Positions 24,464-33,872 of a stretch of 64,000 bases of DNA are shown piece after piece. Position numbers and translations under genes: made by a program. The DNA comes from Acidimicrobiaceae bacterium. Lineage in GTDB: Bacteria > Actinomycetota > Acidimicrobiia > Acidimicrobiales > RAAP-2. Positions within the stretch are counted from its first letter, which is position 1, and each line of letters begins with the position of its first letter. The notes under the pieces were generated by a model. The model worked only from the letters and a program-made list of their open reading frames with translations, searched no databases and was not told the origin of the DNA. The stretch lies in assembly GCA_027314705.1 (NCBI GenBank), contig DAHVAJ010000061.1, positions 1 through 64,000 on the forward strand. Reading direction: 5' to 3'.

Positions 24464-25297
24464 TCAACGGCCCCGTCGAGCGAGCACACCACGTGGTTCG
24501 CCGTCCTCACCGGCGTGGACGCCGAGCCGTCCGTAGCCGGCATCGGCACAGAGCCGGTGCACCGCGGCCACCTGGTCGGTCCCGACCTCGAGCAGGAGCC
24601 AGCCCCCGGGGCGGAGCCAGCCGAGACCGGAGGTGACGATGCGGGTCACCACGTCGAGACCGGTCGCTCCCCCCACCAGCGCCGCCAGGGGCTCGTGGAC
24701 CCGGGCGTCGCCGGGCAGCAGGTGCAGGGCCCCGGCCGGGACGTAGGGCGGGACGGCGACCAGGACGTCCACCCGACGGGCCAACTCGGCGGGGAGGGGT
24801 CCGTCCAGGTCGCCCAGGTGGACGGCGACCCCGTTCCGGCGGGCGCAGGCGGCAGCCACCGGATCGATCTCGGTGGCCACCACGGTGGCGCCGGGCCGCA
24901 CCGACCGGAGCACCAGGGCGATGGCCCCGCTGCCCGTGCACAAGTCGACGGCCACCCCGTCGGCCGGGAGGAGGCGGGCGGCCTGCCGGGCCAGTGCCTG
25001 GCTCTGCCAGCGGGGTACGTAGACGCCGGGGTCCACGGCCACGTCGACCCCGCAGAAGCGGGTCGAGCCGGTGACCCAGGCCAGCGGCTCCCCGGCCAGG
25101 CGCCGGGAGAGGAGGGCGGCGAGAGCCGTCCGGTCCGCGGCAGCACCTACCAGCTCCGCGGCCTCCTCCTCGGCGGCCACGCACCCGGCCCGGGCCAGCT
25201 GGACGGCCAGCGCCGCACGGAGGTCCGGGTCGGTGCCGGCCGGCGGGCCGGGCGCCCGCCCCCCCTCCGGCCGGAGCCTGCCTCCCGGTGCGCCCAC
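24464..25297 (-). CDS. PrmC/HemK-related methyltransferase (TIGR03704-like)
   Basis: The protein has 277 residues. An N-terminal helical domain precedes LAWVTGSTRFCGVDVAVDPGVYVPR, as in the protein-glutamine methylase PrmC. An SAM-binding Rossmann core follows (VAVDLCTGSGAIALVL). The catalytic NPPY of PrmC, which holds the target Gln, reads VPPYVP here, so the Asn is missing. It is therefore a relative with an unknown or lost activity rather than PrmC. The GTG at 25297 is chosen because GAGACT lies 6 nt upstream and longer forms would run into the regulatory region of the divergent membrane gene. An ATG further upstream at 25453 is possible but unlikely. Confidence 0.75.
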   Translation of the reverse strand: MGAPGGRLRPEGGRAPGPPAGTDPDLRAALAVQLARAGCVAAEEEAAELVGAAADRTALAALLSRRLAGEPLAWVTGSTRFCGVDVAVDPGVYVPRWQSQALARQAARLLPADGVAVDLCTGSGAIALVLRSVRPGATVVATEIDPVAAACARRNGVAVHLGDLDGPLPAELARRVDVLVAVPPYVPAGALHLLPGDARVHEPLAALVGGATGLDVVTRIVTSGLGWLRPGGWLLLEVGTDQVAAVHRLCADAGYGRLGVHAGEDGEPRGVLARRGR

Positions 25298-25355
25298 TCC
25301 GGCAGTCTCGGGCTCCCGCCGACGCCCGTCAAGGGACCGGCGACCGGCCGGGCGC

Positions 25356-25375
25356 TTCGGGACTTTCGTCCCTGG
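25356..25375 (+). promoter_or_regulatory. DosR/DevR-like box
   Basis: The site ttcgggactttcgtccctgg matches the mycobacterial DosR consensus TTSGGGACTWWAGTCCCSAA in the core palindrome GGGACT-N2-N-GTCCC, with deviations at one central base and in the right flank. It lies 39 nt before the ATG of the following membrane gene, where an activator could act. In RNA the same bases can form a hairpin (GCTTCG...CGAAGC around GGGAC/GTCCC). Confidence 0.55.
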
Positions 25376-25413
25376 CGAAGCGCGGGTGGGTTGGCGATGC
25401 TCGATGGGGAGGC

Positions 25414-26034
25414 ATGCAGATGGGGGCAGTACGAAGGAACCGAGAGCGGACATGGACGCCGTGGTACCGGACCCACCCGCGCGAGGCGGTGGTGCTGGCT
25501 ACGGCGCTGTTCGCGCTGGTCACGCTCGGCCGCGTCTTCGCCGACCAGAGCGGTGAGGCCGTCGACATCCTCTACTCGCTCCCCGTGGCCCTCCTGGCCG
25601 TGGCCTTCGGCCTCCGGGGCGGCCTGGTGGGAGCGACCGTCGGCCTCGTGCTCTTCGCTGCCGTCGAGATCATGGACGGGGTCGGGGACATCGACGCCAC
25701 CGGGTGGCTCTCCCGGGCCGCCGGGCTGCTGCTTCTCGGCGTCCTGCTGGGTCGGGCCACCGATCAGATCGAGGAGGCCCAGCGACGCGAGCTGGATGCG
25801 CAGGCGCAGCACCAGAGGTTGGAGGAGACGGCCTGCCGCCAGGCCAGCGCCCTCGAGGTCAGCGACTCCATCCTGCAGCACCTCACGGCGGTGAAGTGGA
25901 TGATCGAACAGGGCCGGGACGAGGAGGCCGTCGCCCTCCTCACCTCCACCATCGCCATCGGCCAGGACATGGTCGGGGAGGTGCTCCCCATGGTCCAGGG
26001 GACTCCCACCGACCCCCCGAGCCGCGTCCGGTAG
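25414..26034 (+). CDS. Membrane protein with kinase-like coiled coil but no ATPase domain
   Basis: The protein has 206 residues. A short basic N-terminus precedes about three or four hydrophobic segments (25-115). A coiled coil (about 120-150) leads to a helix pair EVSDSILQHLTAVKWMIEQGRD...LTSTIAIGQDMVGEVLP. This helix pair resembles the dimerisation/phosphoacceptor helices of HisKA_3-type sensor kinases and contains a His (QHL). No HATPase domain follows; the gene ends there. It may be an accessory sensor or the truncated remnant of a kinase. The ATG has GGGGAGG upstream, and a DosR-like box lies 39 nt before it. The convergent neighbour is an MgtC-family pseudogene. Confidence 0.7.
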   Translation: MQMGAVRRNRERTWTPWYRTHPREAVVLATALFALVTLGRVFADQSGEAVDILYSLPVALLAVAFGLRGGLVGATVGLVLFAAVEIMDGVGDIDATGWLSRAAGLLLLGVLLGRATDQIEEAQRRELDAQAQHQRLEETACRQASALEVSDSILQHLTAVKWMIEQGRDEEAVALLTSTIAIGQDMVGEVLPMVQGTPTDPPSRVR

Positions 26035-26094
26035 GGAGCGGGTCGCCGGGCCACCTGCCCGGCGGACCTCGGCCTGCCGGGGCCGAGCCGCGGT

Positions 26095-26575
26095 CAGGCC
26101 GAGGCTCCGGTCGGAGGGCAGGGGAAGGACGACCGGGGCCACGATGAGCAGCGCGAGGCCGTGGTCGAGTTCCTCCGCCGGGATGACGTGGCGGGAGAAG
26201 CGGTGGATCCCCGGCCTGCGGCCACGACGACGGCGCCCCCGATGGCCAGCGCGGCAGCGAGTGGCGCACGGGAGGAGGCCAAGGCCCCGAGCAGGCAGGC
26301 GGTCATGGCGGCGACCTCGGTCGCCGAGCCCGGAGCGTCGGCGCCCGCCCTCCGGTACCCGACGGCCAGGGGCGGGGCCACGCCGACCGGCCGCCGACCG
26401 GGGACCCCGGTGCGCGGCCGCCGTGCCGAGGACGGCCAGGAGGGCGAGGGCGCCGAGCCCCGCCGGGGCGTCCTGGCCCTCGTCGTGGCTGCGCTCGCGC
26501 TCGAGACCGAGCCGCAGGAGATGGCCGGCGAGGAGACGAAAGGGACGACGTCGGCGGTGGCCACCGGCCGGGGCC
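26095..26575 (-). pseudogene. MgtC/SapB-DUF4010 family remnant
   Basis: Fragments of one family appear in two alternating frames on the minus strand. The segment near 26530-26420 gives LRLGLERERSHDEGQDAPAG and ALALLAVLGTAAA, the typical N-terminus. Near 26330-26230 another frame gives TEVAAMTACLLGALASSR. Near 26200-26100 the first frame returns with FSRHVIPAEELDHGLALLIV and VVLPLPSDRSLG. The last third of the family is missing at the end of the membrane-protein gene. With at least two frame changes and a truncated 3' end it cannot make a working protein. The intact family are multi-pass inner-membrane proteins of poorly known function. Confidence 0.65.
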
Positions 26576-26941
26576 CTACCGGCGGGACGCAGCCCCGACG
26601 GCTCCGGTCGCCGCCGGCCCCGGGAGACGGCTCCCCGGGTGCGTCCCACCGCCGACGTCTGTCCTCCGTTCGCCGGGATCGGCGCGACGGTCGCTGCCGG
26701 TCACCGGGGGGCGCACCCGCCCCCGGTGGAAGTAGAGAAGGGGCCCGACGAAGTTGACGGCGATGACGAGGGCCCACGCCCACTTGGGCCCGCGCACGGC
26801 CTGTTTCGTCCGCCGGAGCAGATCGGCCCAGGCCGCGCCGGCCAGGGTCAACTGGACCACCGAGAGCACCACGATGGCCCGCCGCGAGGCCGCGGGGAGC
26901 GCAGCCCACCGACGCGTGGGTCGTTGCGGTCGCCGTGCCAT
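26576..26941 (-). CDS. PLDc_N-type small membrane protein
   Basis: The protein has 121 residues. Two hydrophobic segments, about 22-42 and 54-70, surround a conserved-looking core (ADLLRRTKQAVRGPKWAWAL, NFVGPLLYFHRGR). This matches the PLDc_N family named for its occurrence at phospholipase D N-termini; alone it is a two-pass membrane protein of unknown role. The last 45 residues are Gly/Pro/Arg-rich and may be a non-native extension. CATCAT lies 6 nt before the ATG, a possible leaderless -10 box. The MgtC-family remnant begins where this gene stops. Confidence 0.7.
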   Translation of the reverse strand: MARRPQRPTRRWAALPAASRRAIVVLSVVQLTLAGAAWADLLRRTKQAVRGPKWAWALVIAVNFVGPLLYFHRGRVRPPVTGSDRRADPGERRTDVGGGTHPGSRLPGPAATGAVGAASRR

Positions 26942-27023
26942 GACCCCATGATGCGTCCGTGAGGGCGCGGGCCGGAAGGGGCGAAGGTCATCGCCGTCCC
27001 GCCCGCCGCGAGGCCGCGGCCTC

Positions 27024-27488
27024 CTAGGGAGCGTCCCGTTCGACCTCGGCCTTGATGCGCTCGAGGGTGGTGCGCATGCCCTCGCGGTTGGTCCTGCCCC
27101 GGGCCCAGCCCAACAGCGCCCAGTACACCCGCAGTGCCGCCTTGTCGGCGAGGCGGAACGACTCGGTCACCTCGGAGCCGCCGTCGGCGGCCTCCTCGAT
27201 GGTGTAGCCCCAGGTGTTGAGGGCCTTGTCCGGCGCGCCCACCGTGAAGGCGAACTCGCGGCCGGGTTCGCAGGCCGTGACCCAGCAGGTGGTCCAGTAC
27301 GTCGGGCCGACGCCGTTGCGCTTCACGTGGCCCCGGAACTTGACCCCGACGGCGGGGCCGGGGGCACCGTCGAGCCACTCGGCCTCGAAGGTCTCGGGGC
27401 TGAAACTTCCGATACGGGTCACGTCGCTCACCAGGGCCCACACCGCGTCGGGCGGGGCGTCCATGTGGACGGTCACGGAGTCGTGCAT
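27024..27488 (-). CDS. SRPBCC-family (polyketide cyclase/START-like) protein
   Basis: The protein has 154 residues. It is a complete START-like domain: strand and helix HDSVTVHMDAPPDAVWALVSD at the start, the central sheet with VGVKFRGHVKRNGVGPTYWTTCWVTACEPGREFAF, and a long C-terminal helix TLERIKAEVE that closes the ligand pocket. Members bind hydrophobic ligands; the ligand here is unknown. The ATG at 27488 is chosen over a GTG two codons earlier because TAGGCT then lies 6 nt upstream. Confidence 0.85.
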   Translation of the reverse strand: MHDSVTVHMDAPPDAVWALVSDVTRIGSFSPETFEAEWLDGAPGPAVGVKFRGHVKRNGVGPTYWTTCWVTACEPGREFAFTVGAPDKALNTWGYTIEEAADGGSEVTESFRLADKAALRVYWALLGWARGRTNREGMRTTLERIKAEVERDAP

Positions 27489-27494
27489 GGCCAC

Positions 27495-27500
27495 AGCCTA
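27495..27500 (-). promoter_or_regulatory. -10 box TAGGCT, leaderless start
   Basis: TAGGCT on the minus strand, then GTGGCC (6 nt) and the ATG of the SRPBCC gene. Confidence 0.6.
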
Positions 27501-27556
27501 GGGCGGGACGGACGGCGAGCGCCCGGTGGGCCCGGTGCCGGGGCCCGGGGTGCCGG

Positions 27557-28549
<993 letters not shown>

Positions 28550-28556
28550 GGGCCGC

Positions 28557-28562
28557 AGGCTA
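28557..28562 (-). promoter_or_regulatory. -10 box TAGCCT, leaderless start
   Basis: TAGCCT on the minus strand, 7 nt before the ATG of mdh; no Shine-Dalgarno. Confidence 0.6.
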
Positions 28563-28603
28563 CCGCCGCCGCCACTGCACGGTCGAACCGGCGTCGGACC
28601 AGC

Positions 28604-29467
28604 TCAGGGGGCCCCGAGGCCGAGGGCGGCGTAGATCTCGCGGGTGGCGCTGGAGCGGTTGAGCGTGTAGAAGTGCAGCCCCGGCACCCCGGCCTCGAGG
28701 AGCTGCTGGCACAGCTCGGTGGCGCACGCCACCCCCTCGCGGCGGACGGCCTCGGCGCCGCCGCGGGCATCGGCCGCCTCGAGGCGCTCGACCATCCACG
28801 GGGGCACCGCCGCGCCCATCCGGGCCATCCCCGGAACCGAGTTCAACCGCTCGACCGGCATGATGCCGGGCAGGACCGGCTTGTCCACACCCCGGTCGCG
28901 GAGGTCGGTGACCAGGGAGGCGTACTCGTGCGCCTCGAAGAAGAACTGCGTCACGGCGAAGTCGGCCCGGGCCAGCTTCCCGGCCAGGTGGTCGCGGTCG
29001 CTGACCAGGTCGGGCGAGAGCGGGTGCCCCGCCGGATGGGCCGCCACCCCGATCGAGAAGCCCCCGATGGCCCGGGCCAGGTCGACGAGTTCGCCGGCGT
29101 GGGTGAGCTCACCGAGCCCCTCGGCCGGTTCCGCCGGCGGGTCCCCGCCCAGGGCCATGAGGTTCTCCACCCCGGCCTTGCGGTAGGCGACCAGGATGTC
29201 GGCCAGCTCCAGCCGGGTGTGGGCCACGCAGACGAGGTGGGCCATCGGCACCAGGCTGGTGGTACGGAGCATGCCGGTGACGAGGTCGAACGTCCGCTGG
29301 CGGGACGCCGCTCCGCCGCGGTAGGTGACCGAGACGAACGACGGGCCGAGGGGTTCGAGCTCCCGCAGGGTGGCCACCAGGCGGGCCTGCTCGGCGTCGG
29401 TCTTGGGCGGGAAGAACTCGAAGGAGTAGGTCCGCCCCTTGGCCAGGAGGTCGCCGATGCGGGTCAT
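28604..29467 (-). CDS. metF: 5,10-methylenetetrahydrofolate reductase
   Basis: The protein has 287 residues, a TIM-barrel flavoprotein. The diagnostic start YSFEFFPPKT, the folate/flavin segment NLMALGGDPP, the motif FAVTQFFFEA and the C-terminal VPGLHFYTLNRS are all present. It reduces methylene-THF to methyl-THF for methionine synthesis. Together with folD and purH/purN nearby it makes this part of the window a one-carbon neighbourhood, though not one operon. TAGGCT lies 9 nt before the ATG. Confidence 0.97.
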   Translation of the reverse strand: MTRIGDLLAKGRTYSFEFFPPKTDAEQARLVATLRELEPLGPSFVSVTYRGGAASRQRTFDLVTGMLRTTSLVPMAHLVCVAHTRLELADILVAYRKAGVENLMALGGDPPAEPAEGLGELTHAGELVDLARAIGGFSIGVAAHPAGHPLSPDLVSDRDHLAGKLARADFAVTQFFFEAHEYASLVTDLRDRGVDKPVLPGIMPVERLNSVPGMARMGAAVPPWMVERLEAADARGGAEAVRREGVACATELCQQLLEAGVPGLHFYTLNRSSATREIYAALGLGAP

Positions 29468-29476
29468 GGTCGGATC

Positions 29477-29482
29477 AGCCTA
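29477..29482 (-). promoter_or_regulatory. -10 box TAGGCT
   Basis: TAGGCT on the minus strand, 9 nt before the ATG of metF. The predicted transcript starts at or within a few nt of the start codon. Confidence 0.55.
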
Positions 29483-29525
29483 CTGCCCGCATTGCCGCAG
29501 GCCACGGTGGTCGCGCCCGGCCCCG

Positions 29526-30290
29526 TCAGCGGCCCCGGCGGGCCGGCGCCACGTGGGCGGCCACCCCGGTGAGGGCCCGCTGCAGCTCGGCGTCGCGGGC
29601 CCGACGGGCCTCGTCGGCCTGGGCCAGCTGGATGCCGGTGGGGGCACGCTCCCCCTGACGGAGGAGCCGGTCGGCCTCGATGGCGAAGGCCAGGCCGCGC
29701 AGGGCTCCGGCCGCGGTGGTGGCCGACGTGCCGGCGACCGGGTCCGGCGCGCTGCGGCCGGCCTGCTCGAGGGCGGTCGCCGCCCTCTCGACCTGCGCGG
29801 CCACCGCGCCCCGCAGCTCGGCGTCCTCGGAGACGGCCGAGGCCGACAGCAGCGACTCGCGGGCCAGTCGGGCGTCGGAGAGGGCCGGCACGGCCCGGCG
29901 CCGCCAGACGTCGGAGGCGGCACGGCGGGCGCGGGCCCGGTACAGGAGCGCCACGAGCAGGACCAGCAGGGCGAGCACGACCACGAGGGCGACGAGACCC
30001 CAGGGCGTCGACGACGAGGTCGTGGTGGTCGGGTGGGTGGTCGTGGTGGTCGACGACGAGGTGGTGGTGGTGGTCGGGTGGGTGGTCGTGGTGGTCGACG
30101 ACGAGGTCGTGGTGGTCGGGGCCACCGTGGTCGTGGTGGTCGACGACGAGGTCGTGGTGGTCGGGGCCACCGTGGTCGTCGAGACGTCGGGCGTCACCAG
30201 CGCGCCGGCCGGTCCGGCCAGGGCCGCGAGGAGGAGGCCCGTGCCCAGCCATCCGGTGGCGAGCCGGACCGCGGCGGCCCGGTGCGTCAT
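29526..30290 (-). CDS. Secreted Thr/Ser-rich, single-pass membrane protein
   Basis: The protein has 254 residues. A signal peptide (about 1-30, ending GPAGA) is followed by some 60 residues of Thr/Ser repeats (blocks such as TTVAPTTTTSSSTTTTT). One membrane segment (about 98-117, LVALVVVLALLVLLVALL) and a cytoplasmic Ala/Arg/Leu helical region follow. The outer part looks like a mucin-like stalk, possibly glycosylated; the inner helices could bind a partner. No catalytic motif is seen. Its start overlaps the stop of the upstream cupin gene by 4 nt, so it is the last gene of a folD-cupin-stalk operon. The function is unknown. Confidence 0.75.
   Translation of the reverse strand: MTHRAAAVRLATGWLGTGLLLAALAGPAGALVTPDVSTTTVAPTTTTSSSTTTTTVAPTTTTSSSTTTTTHPTTTTTSSSTTTTTHPTTTTSSSTPWGLVALVVVLALLVLLVALLYRARARRAASDVWRRRAVPALSDARLARESLLSASAVSEDAELRGAVAAQVERAATALEQAGRSAPDPVAGTSATTAAGALRGLAFAIEADRLLRQGERAPTGIQLAQADEARRARDAELQRALTGVAAHVAPARRGR
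30009..30150. repeat. Tandem 42-45-bp repeats encoding the Thr/Ser stalk
   Basis: The word CGACGACGAG recurs at 30009, 30051, 30096 and 30141, marking units of 42, 45 and 45 nt. All unit lengths are multiples of 3, so the reading frame of the Thr/Ser stalk is kept. Units differ mainly in whether they encode a VAP or HP turn. Such arrays can change copy number by slippage. Confidence 0.8.
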
Positions 30291-30646
30291 GCGTCGCTCC
30301 GCCCGTAGTCGTCCTCCAGACGGACGATGTCGTCCTCGCCGAAGTACTCGCCGTGCTGGACCTCGACGAACACCACCGGGGCGTCGCCGACGTTCTCGAT
30401 GCGGTGGTCCGTGCCCACCGGGATGTCGACGGCCTGGCCCACCGCCACCTCGTGGCGCTCACCGTCGAGGGTGACGACGGCCACTCCGGCGACGATGAAC
30501 CAGTGTTCGGAGCGGCGGGCGTGACGCTGGTAGCTGAGGCGCCGGCCCGGCGCCACCTCGATGCGCTTCACCTTGAAGGTGGGCCGGTCGTCGAGCACGG
30601 TGTAGCTCCCCCAGGGCCGGACGTCCGTCTCGGGGCCGGTGCTCAT
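30287..30646 (-). CDS. Cupin protein, mannose-6-phosphate isomerase type II-like
   Basis: The protein has 119 residues. A single cupin barrel resembles the C-terminal isomerase domain of bifunctional mannose-1-P guanylyltransferase/isomerase: [11 protein letters not shown], then the metal motif [26 protein letters not shown], and [23 protein letters not shown]. His and Glu metal ligands are present. It may interconvert mannose-6-P and fructose-6-P, or simply bind a sugar; there is no guanylyltransferase domain. It overlaps folD upstream and the stalk gene downstream by 4 nt each, so translation is coupled. Confidence 0.8.
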   Translation of the reverse strand: MSTGPETDVRPWGSYTVLDDRPTFKVKRIEVAPGRRLSYQRHARRSEHWFIVAGVAVVTLDGERHEVAVGQAVDIPVGTDHRIENVGDAPVVFVEVQHGEYFGEDDIVRLEDDYGRSDA

Positions 30647-31497
30647 GCGGACCGCTCCGCCGCCCGCACCGCGTTGCGCAGCAGCTGGGCCCGGGTCATG
30701 GGCCCCACGCCGCCCAGGCGCGGGGTGATCCATCCGGCGACCTCGGCCACGCCCTCGTCCACGTCGGACAGGACCTTCCTGCCCTCCCACGAGGTGCCCG
30801 CCCCGACCACGGCCGCGCCCGGCTTGACCATGTCGGCCGTCACCAGACCGGCCCGGCCGGCCGCGGCCACCACGACGTCCCCGAGGCGCACCAGTCCGGC
30901 GAGGTCGTCGACCCCGGTGTGGACCACGGTGACCGCGGCGTTGCACCCCGTCCGTTTCAAGGCCAGCAGCAGGGCGAGCGGCCGGCCGATGGTGAGGCCC
31001 CGGCCGATGACGACCGCGTGCTTGCCCTCGACCGGGACGTCGTTGGCGTGCAGGAGCTCCACGATGCCGGCCGGCGTGCACGGCAGCGGGCCCGGCGCGC
31101 CCATGACCAGACGCCCCAGGTTGACCGGGTGGAGACCGTCCACGTCCTTGTCCGGGTCGACGGCCAGCAGGGTCCGCTCCTCGTCGAGCCCGGCGGGCAG
31201 GGGCAGCTGGACCAGGTAGGCGTGGACGCCGGGGTCGGCGTTGAACCGGGCCACCACGGCGTCGAGCTCCTCCTGGCTGGCGTCGGCCGGCAGGTGTTCG
31301 TGGACCGAACGGATGCCCACCTCGGCGCAGTCCTCGTGCTTCATGGCCACGTACCGGGCGCTCGGCCCGTCGTCGCCCACCAGGACGGTGCCGAGGCCCA
31401 CGGTGATCCCGGCACTGCGCAACCGCGCCACCCGGTCGGTCACCTCGGCCCGGATGCGGGCGGCGAGGAGCTCTCCGTCGAGCAGTCTCGCCATCAT
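30643..31497 (-). CDS. folD: Methylenetetrahydrofolate dehydrogenase/cyclohydrolase
   Basis: The protein has 284 residues. The active-site Lys lies in [14 protein letters not shown], the folate-binding motif is [11 protein letters not shown], and the NADP site reads [14 protein letters not shown], where the family usually has GRSxxVGxP. It converts methylene-THF to formyl-THF, supplying purN and purH, whose genes lie just upstream. The ATG at 31497 follows GGAGG; a second ATG directly after it is an equal choice. The 4-nt overlap with the cupin gene makes folD the first gene of that operon. Confidence 0.95.
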   Translation of the reverse strand: MMARLLDGELLAARIRAEVTDRVARLRSAGITVGLGTVLVGDDGPSARYVAMKHEDCAEVGIRSVHEHLPADASQEELDAVVARFNADPGVHAYLVQLPLPAGLDEERTLLAVDPDKDVDGLHPVNLGRLVMGAPGPLPCTPAGIVELLHANDVPVEGKHAVVIGRGLTIGRPLALLLALKRTGCNAAVTVVHTGVDDLAGLVRLGDVVVAAAGRAGLVTADMVKPGAAVVGAGTSWEGRKVLSDVDEGVAEVAGWITPRLGGVGPMTRAQLLRNAVRAAERSA

Positions 31498-31521
31498 CGC
31501 TCCCTCCTCCGCGACCGCCCG

Positions 31522-31545
31522 GCCGCCCACCCGCCGGGTGGCGGC
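31522..31545 (-). terminator. Hairpin downstream of purH
   Basis: GCCGCCCACCC and GGGTGGCGGC pair around a 3-nt loop, with one bulged base. It lies about 35 nt after the purH stop on the minus strand and just upstream of folD. There is no T-tract. Confidence 0.5.
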
Positions 31546-31579
31546 ACCGGTCCGGATCCACCGGCCATCCCGGGCGTGC

Positions 31580-33145
31580 TCAATGCCGGAAGTGGCGCTC
31601 GCCGCCCGCCATGACCATAGCGATCCCTGCCTCGTCGGCTGCGGCAATCACCTCACCGTCCCGGATCGAGCCGCCGGGCTGGACGACGGCGGCCACCCCG
31701 GCCCGGGCCAGGACGAAGAGGCCGTCGGGGAAGGGGAAGAAGGCGTCGCTGGCCGCAGCCCCGCCCCGGGCCCGCTCCCCCGCCTTCGAGACGGCGATCT
31801 CGGCCGCCACCACCCGGGACTGCTGCCCGGCCCCGACGCCGACGGCCTGGGCCGCGGCGACCACGGCGATGGCATTGGACGTGGTCCGGGCACAGACCTT
31901 CCAGGCCATGGCCAGGTCGCGCCACTGTTCGTCGGTCGGCCGGGCCACGGTGACCACCTCCCAGGTCGAGCGGTCGGCGAGGAACCGGTCGGCGTCCTGG
32001 ACCAGGACGCTCGAGCCCAGCCCCCGGAGCTGGCGGACGATGGGCTCGGGCGCGGGCGCCGACAGGAGCCGGGTGGCCTTCCGCTTGGAGGACAGCTGCT
32101 CGAGGGCCTCCGGGTCGTAGGAGGGGGCGATGATGACGTCGGCCTGCGGGCCGGCGGCGATGGCCGCGGCCACGGCTGGGCCGACCGGCCCGCCGACGGC
32201 CACGATGCCGCCGAAGGCGGACTGCGGATCGCAGGCCAGGGCCCGCTCGTAGGCCACGGCCAGATCGGCATCGAGGGCCGCCCCACAGGGGTTGGCGTGC
32301 TTGATGATGGCCACCGCCTGCTCGGAGGGGACCCCCGGCAGCTCGTGGACGAGCCGCCACGCCGCGTCGGCGTCGAAGATGTTGAGGTAGGAGAGCTCCT
32401 TGCCGCCGTGCTGGACGACCGCGTCCCACCAGGTCGGCTCCCCCGCCACCCGGTAGCGGGCGCCGTGCTGGTGAGGGTTCTCCCCGTACCGCAGGGAGCC
32501 GGCCCGTTCCAGGGTCAGGTGGAGGGTCGGGGGCAGGACGGCCGCCTCCTCGAGCACCTCGGCCGCGTCGGCTGCCTCGGCCGCCCGGACCTCGGCCTCG
32601 CGCTCGTCGAGCCAGGCCACGATGGCCGCGTCGTATCCGGCCGTGTGGGCGAAGGCGTGGCGGGCCAGCCGGCGCCTCGTGGCCCCGGAGACGGCGCCGT
32701 CGCGCCGGAGCTCGTCGAGGACCGGCCCGTAGTCGGCCGGGTCGACCACCACGGCCACGTGCTCGTGGTTCTTCGCCGCGGCCCGCACCATGGTCGGCCC
32801 GCCCACGTCGATGAGCTCGATCGAGGGGTCGGAGGTGAACGGGTAGAGGTTGCAGACCACCAGGTCGATGAGGCCGATGCCCAGATCGTCGAGGGTGGAC
32901 AGGTGCTCGGGCTTCGACCGGTCGGCCAGGATGCCGCCGTGGATGATCGGGTGGAGGGTCTTCACCCGGCCGCCCAGCATCTCGGGGGCGCCGGTGAGCT
33001 CGGCCACCTCGGTGTGGGCGATGCCGGCCGCGGTGAGGGCGGCCGAGGTGCCCCCGCTCGAGACCAGCTCCCAGCCCAGGTCGGCGAGACCTCGGGCGAA
33101 CTCCTCGAGACCGGTCTTGTCGTAGACGGACAGCAGTGCCTTCAT
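31580..33145 (-). CDS. purH: AICAR transformylase/IMP cyclohydrolase
   Basis: The protein has 521 residues. The N-terminal IMP cyclohydrolase domain (about 1-200) begins [19 protein letters not shown] and includes [14 protein letters not shown]. The C-terminal transformylase domain carries the catalytic Lys-His in [13 protein letters not shown]. It performs the last two steps of IMP synthesis using formyl-THF. Its start overlaps the purN stop (ATGA), so both are made from one message driven by the promoter before purN. Confidence 0.97.
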   Translation of the reverse strand: MKALLSVYDKTGLEEFARGLADLGWELVSSGGTSAALTAAGIAHTEVAELTGAPEMLGGRVKTLHPIIHGGILADRSKPEHLSTLDDLGIGLIDLVVCNLYPFTSDPSIELIDVGGPTMVRAAAKNHEHVAVVVDPADYGPVLDELRRDGAVSGATRRRLARHAFAHTAGYDAAIVAWLDEREAEVRAAEAADAAEVLEEAAVLPPTLHLTLERAGSLRYGENPHQHGARYRVAGEPTWWDAVVQHGGKELSYLNIFDADAAWRLVHELPGVPSEQAVAIIKHANPCGAALDADLAVAYERALACDPQSAFGGIVAVGGPVGPAVAAAIAAGPQADVIIAPSYDPEALEQLSSKRKATRLLSAPAPEPIVRQLRGLGSSVLVQDADRFLADRSTWEVVTVARPTDEQWRDLAMAWKVCARTTSNAIAVVAAAQAVGVGAGQQSRVVAAEIAVSKAGERARGGAAASDAFFPFPDGLFVLARAGVAAVVQPGGSIRDGEVIAAADEAGIAMVMAGGERHFRH

Positions 33146-33801
33146 TCGGTGATCTCCTGGGGGGTGTGGGCGGCGGTGCGCGAACGGGCGGTCTCCCGGG
33201 CGAGCCCGTCGACGAAGGTCCGGATGGTGGCCGGGTAGAGCGTGCGTTCGACGGCCTTGATGCGTTCGTGGAGGCGTTCCTCGGTGTCGTCGGGGCGGAC
33301 CTCGACGCGTTGCTGGGCGAGGATGGGCCCGGCATCCATCTCGAGGGTGGCCACGTGCACGGTGGTGCCCGTCTCCGTCACCCCGGCTTCGAGAGCGTCG
33401 CGCACGGCGTGCCAGCCGGGGAAGGCGGGCAGGAGGGCCGGGTGGGTGTTGAGGATGCGACCCGGGTAGGCGTCATGGACGGGCCGGTCGAGGACGGTGC
33501 CGAACCCGGCCATGACCACGACGTCGACACCGGCTCCGGTGAGGACCCCGGTGACCGCAGCGGTGTACCCCCGCCGGTCGAAGCCCGGACCGAACCCGCC
33601 GTAGCCCGACCGGTCCACCAGCACGTGGCGGACGGCCGAGGCGTCCGCCACGTCCAGGGCCCGGCACGGCCGGTCGGCCACCACCAGGACGACCGGCAGG
33701 TCGGCGGCGAGGACGGCCTCGAGGATGGTGCCGCTGCCCGAGGCCAGGACCCCGATGCGCACGGGGGGCGATCCGGCCTCCGTGTCCCTGTCGGCGCCCA
33801 C
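33142..33801 (-). CDS. purN: Phosphoribosylglycinamide formyltransferase
   Basis: The protein has 219 residues. The phosphate-binding start is RIGVLASGSGT. The catalytic Asn-His pair is in RILNTHPALLPAFPG, and the catalytic Asp is in HVATLEMDAGPILAQ. It adds the first formyl group of purine synthesis from formyl-THF. The GTG at 33801 is chosen because TAGCGT lies 7 nt upstream. It is the first gene of the purN-purH operon. A 19-bp repeat array lies about 60 nt upstream of its promoter. Confidence 0.95.
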   Translation of the reverse strand: MGADRDTEAGSPPVRIGVLASGSGTILEAVLAADLPVVLVVADRPCRALDVADASAVRHVLVDRSGYGGFGPGFDRRGYTAAVTGVLTGAGVDVVVMAGFGTVLDRPVHDAYPGRILNTHPALLPAFPGWHAVRDALEAGVTETGTTVHVATLEMDAGPILAQQRVEVRPDDTEERLHERIKAVERTLYPATIRTFVDGLARETARSRTAAHTPQEITE

Positions 33802-33808
33802 GGGCCGC

Positions 33809-33814
33809 ACGCTA
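33809..33814 (-). promoter_or_regulatory. -10 box TAGCGT, leaderless start
   Basis: TAGCGT on the minus strand, then 7 nt and the GTG of purN. Confidence 0.6.
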
Positions 33815-33872
33815 CCAGCGCGTCCGCGGGCCGACGCCGGGCCGGCCGCACGACCCGGGCCGCCCGGAGGGC

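Noticed and set aside
29468..29525. SAM or cobalamin riboswitch before metF or the B12-binding gene
   Set aside because: Both genes appear leaderless and no conserved riboswitch helices are visible upstream.
30009..30150. Non-coding satellite
   Set aside because: The repeats keep the reading frame and encode the Thr/Ser stalk of a protein with a signal peptide and membrane helix.
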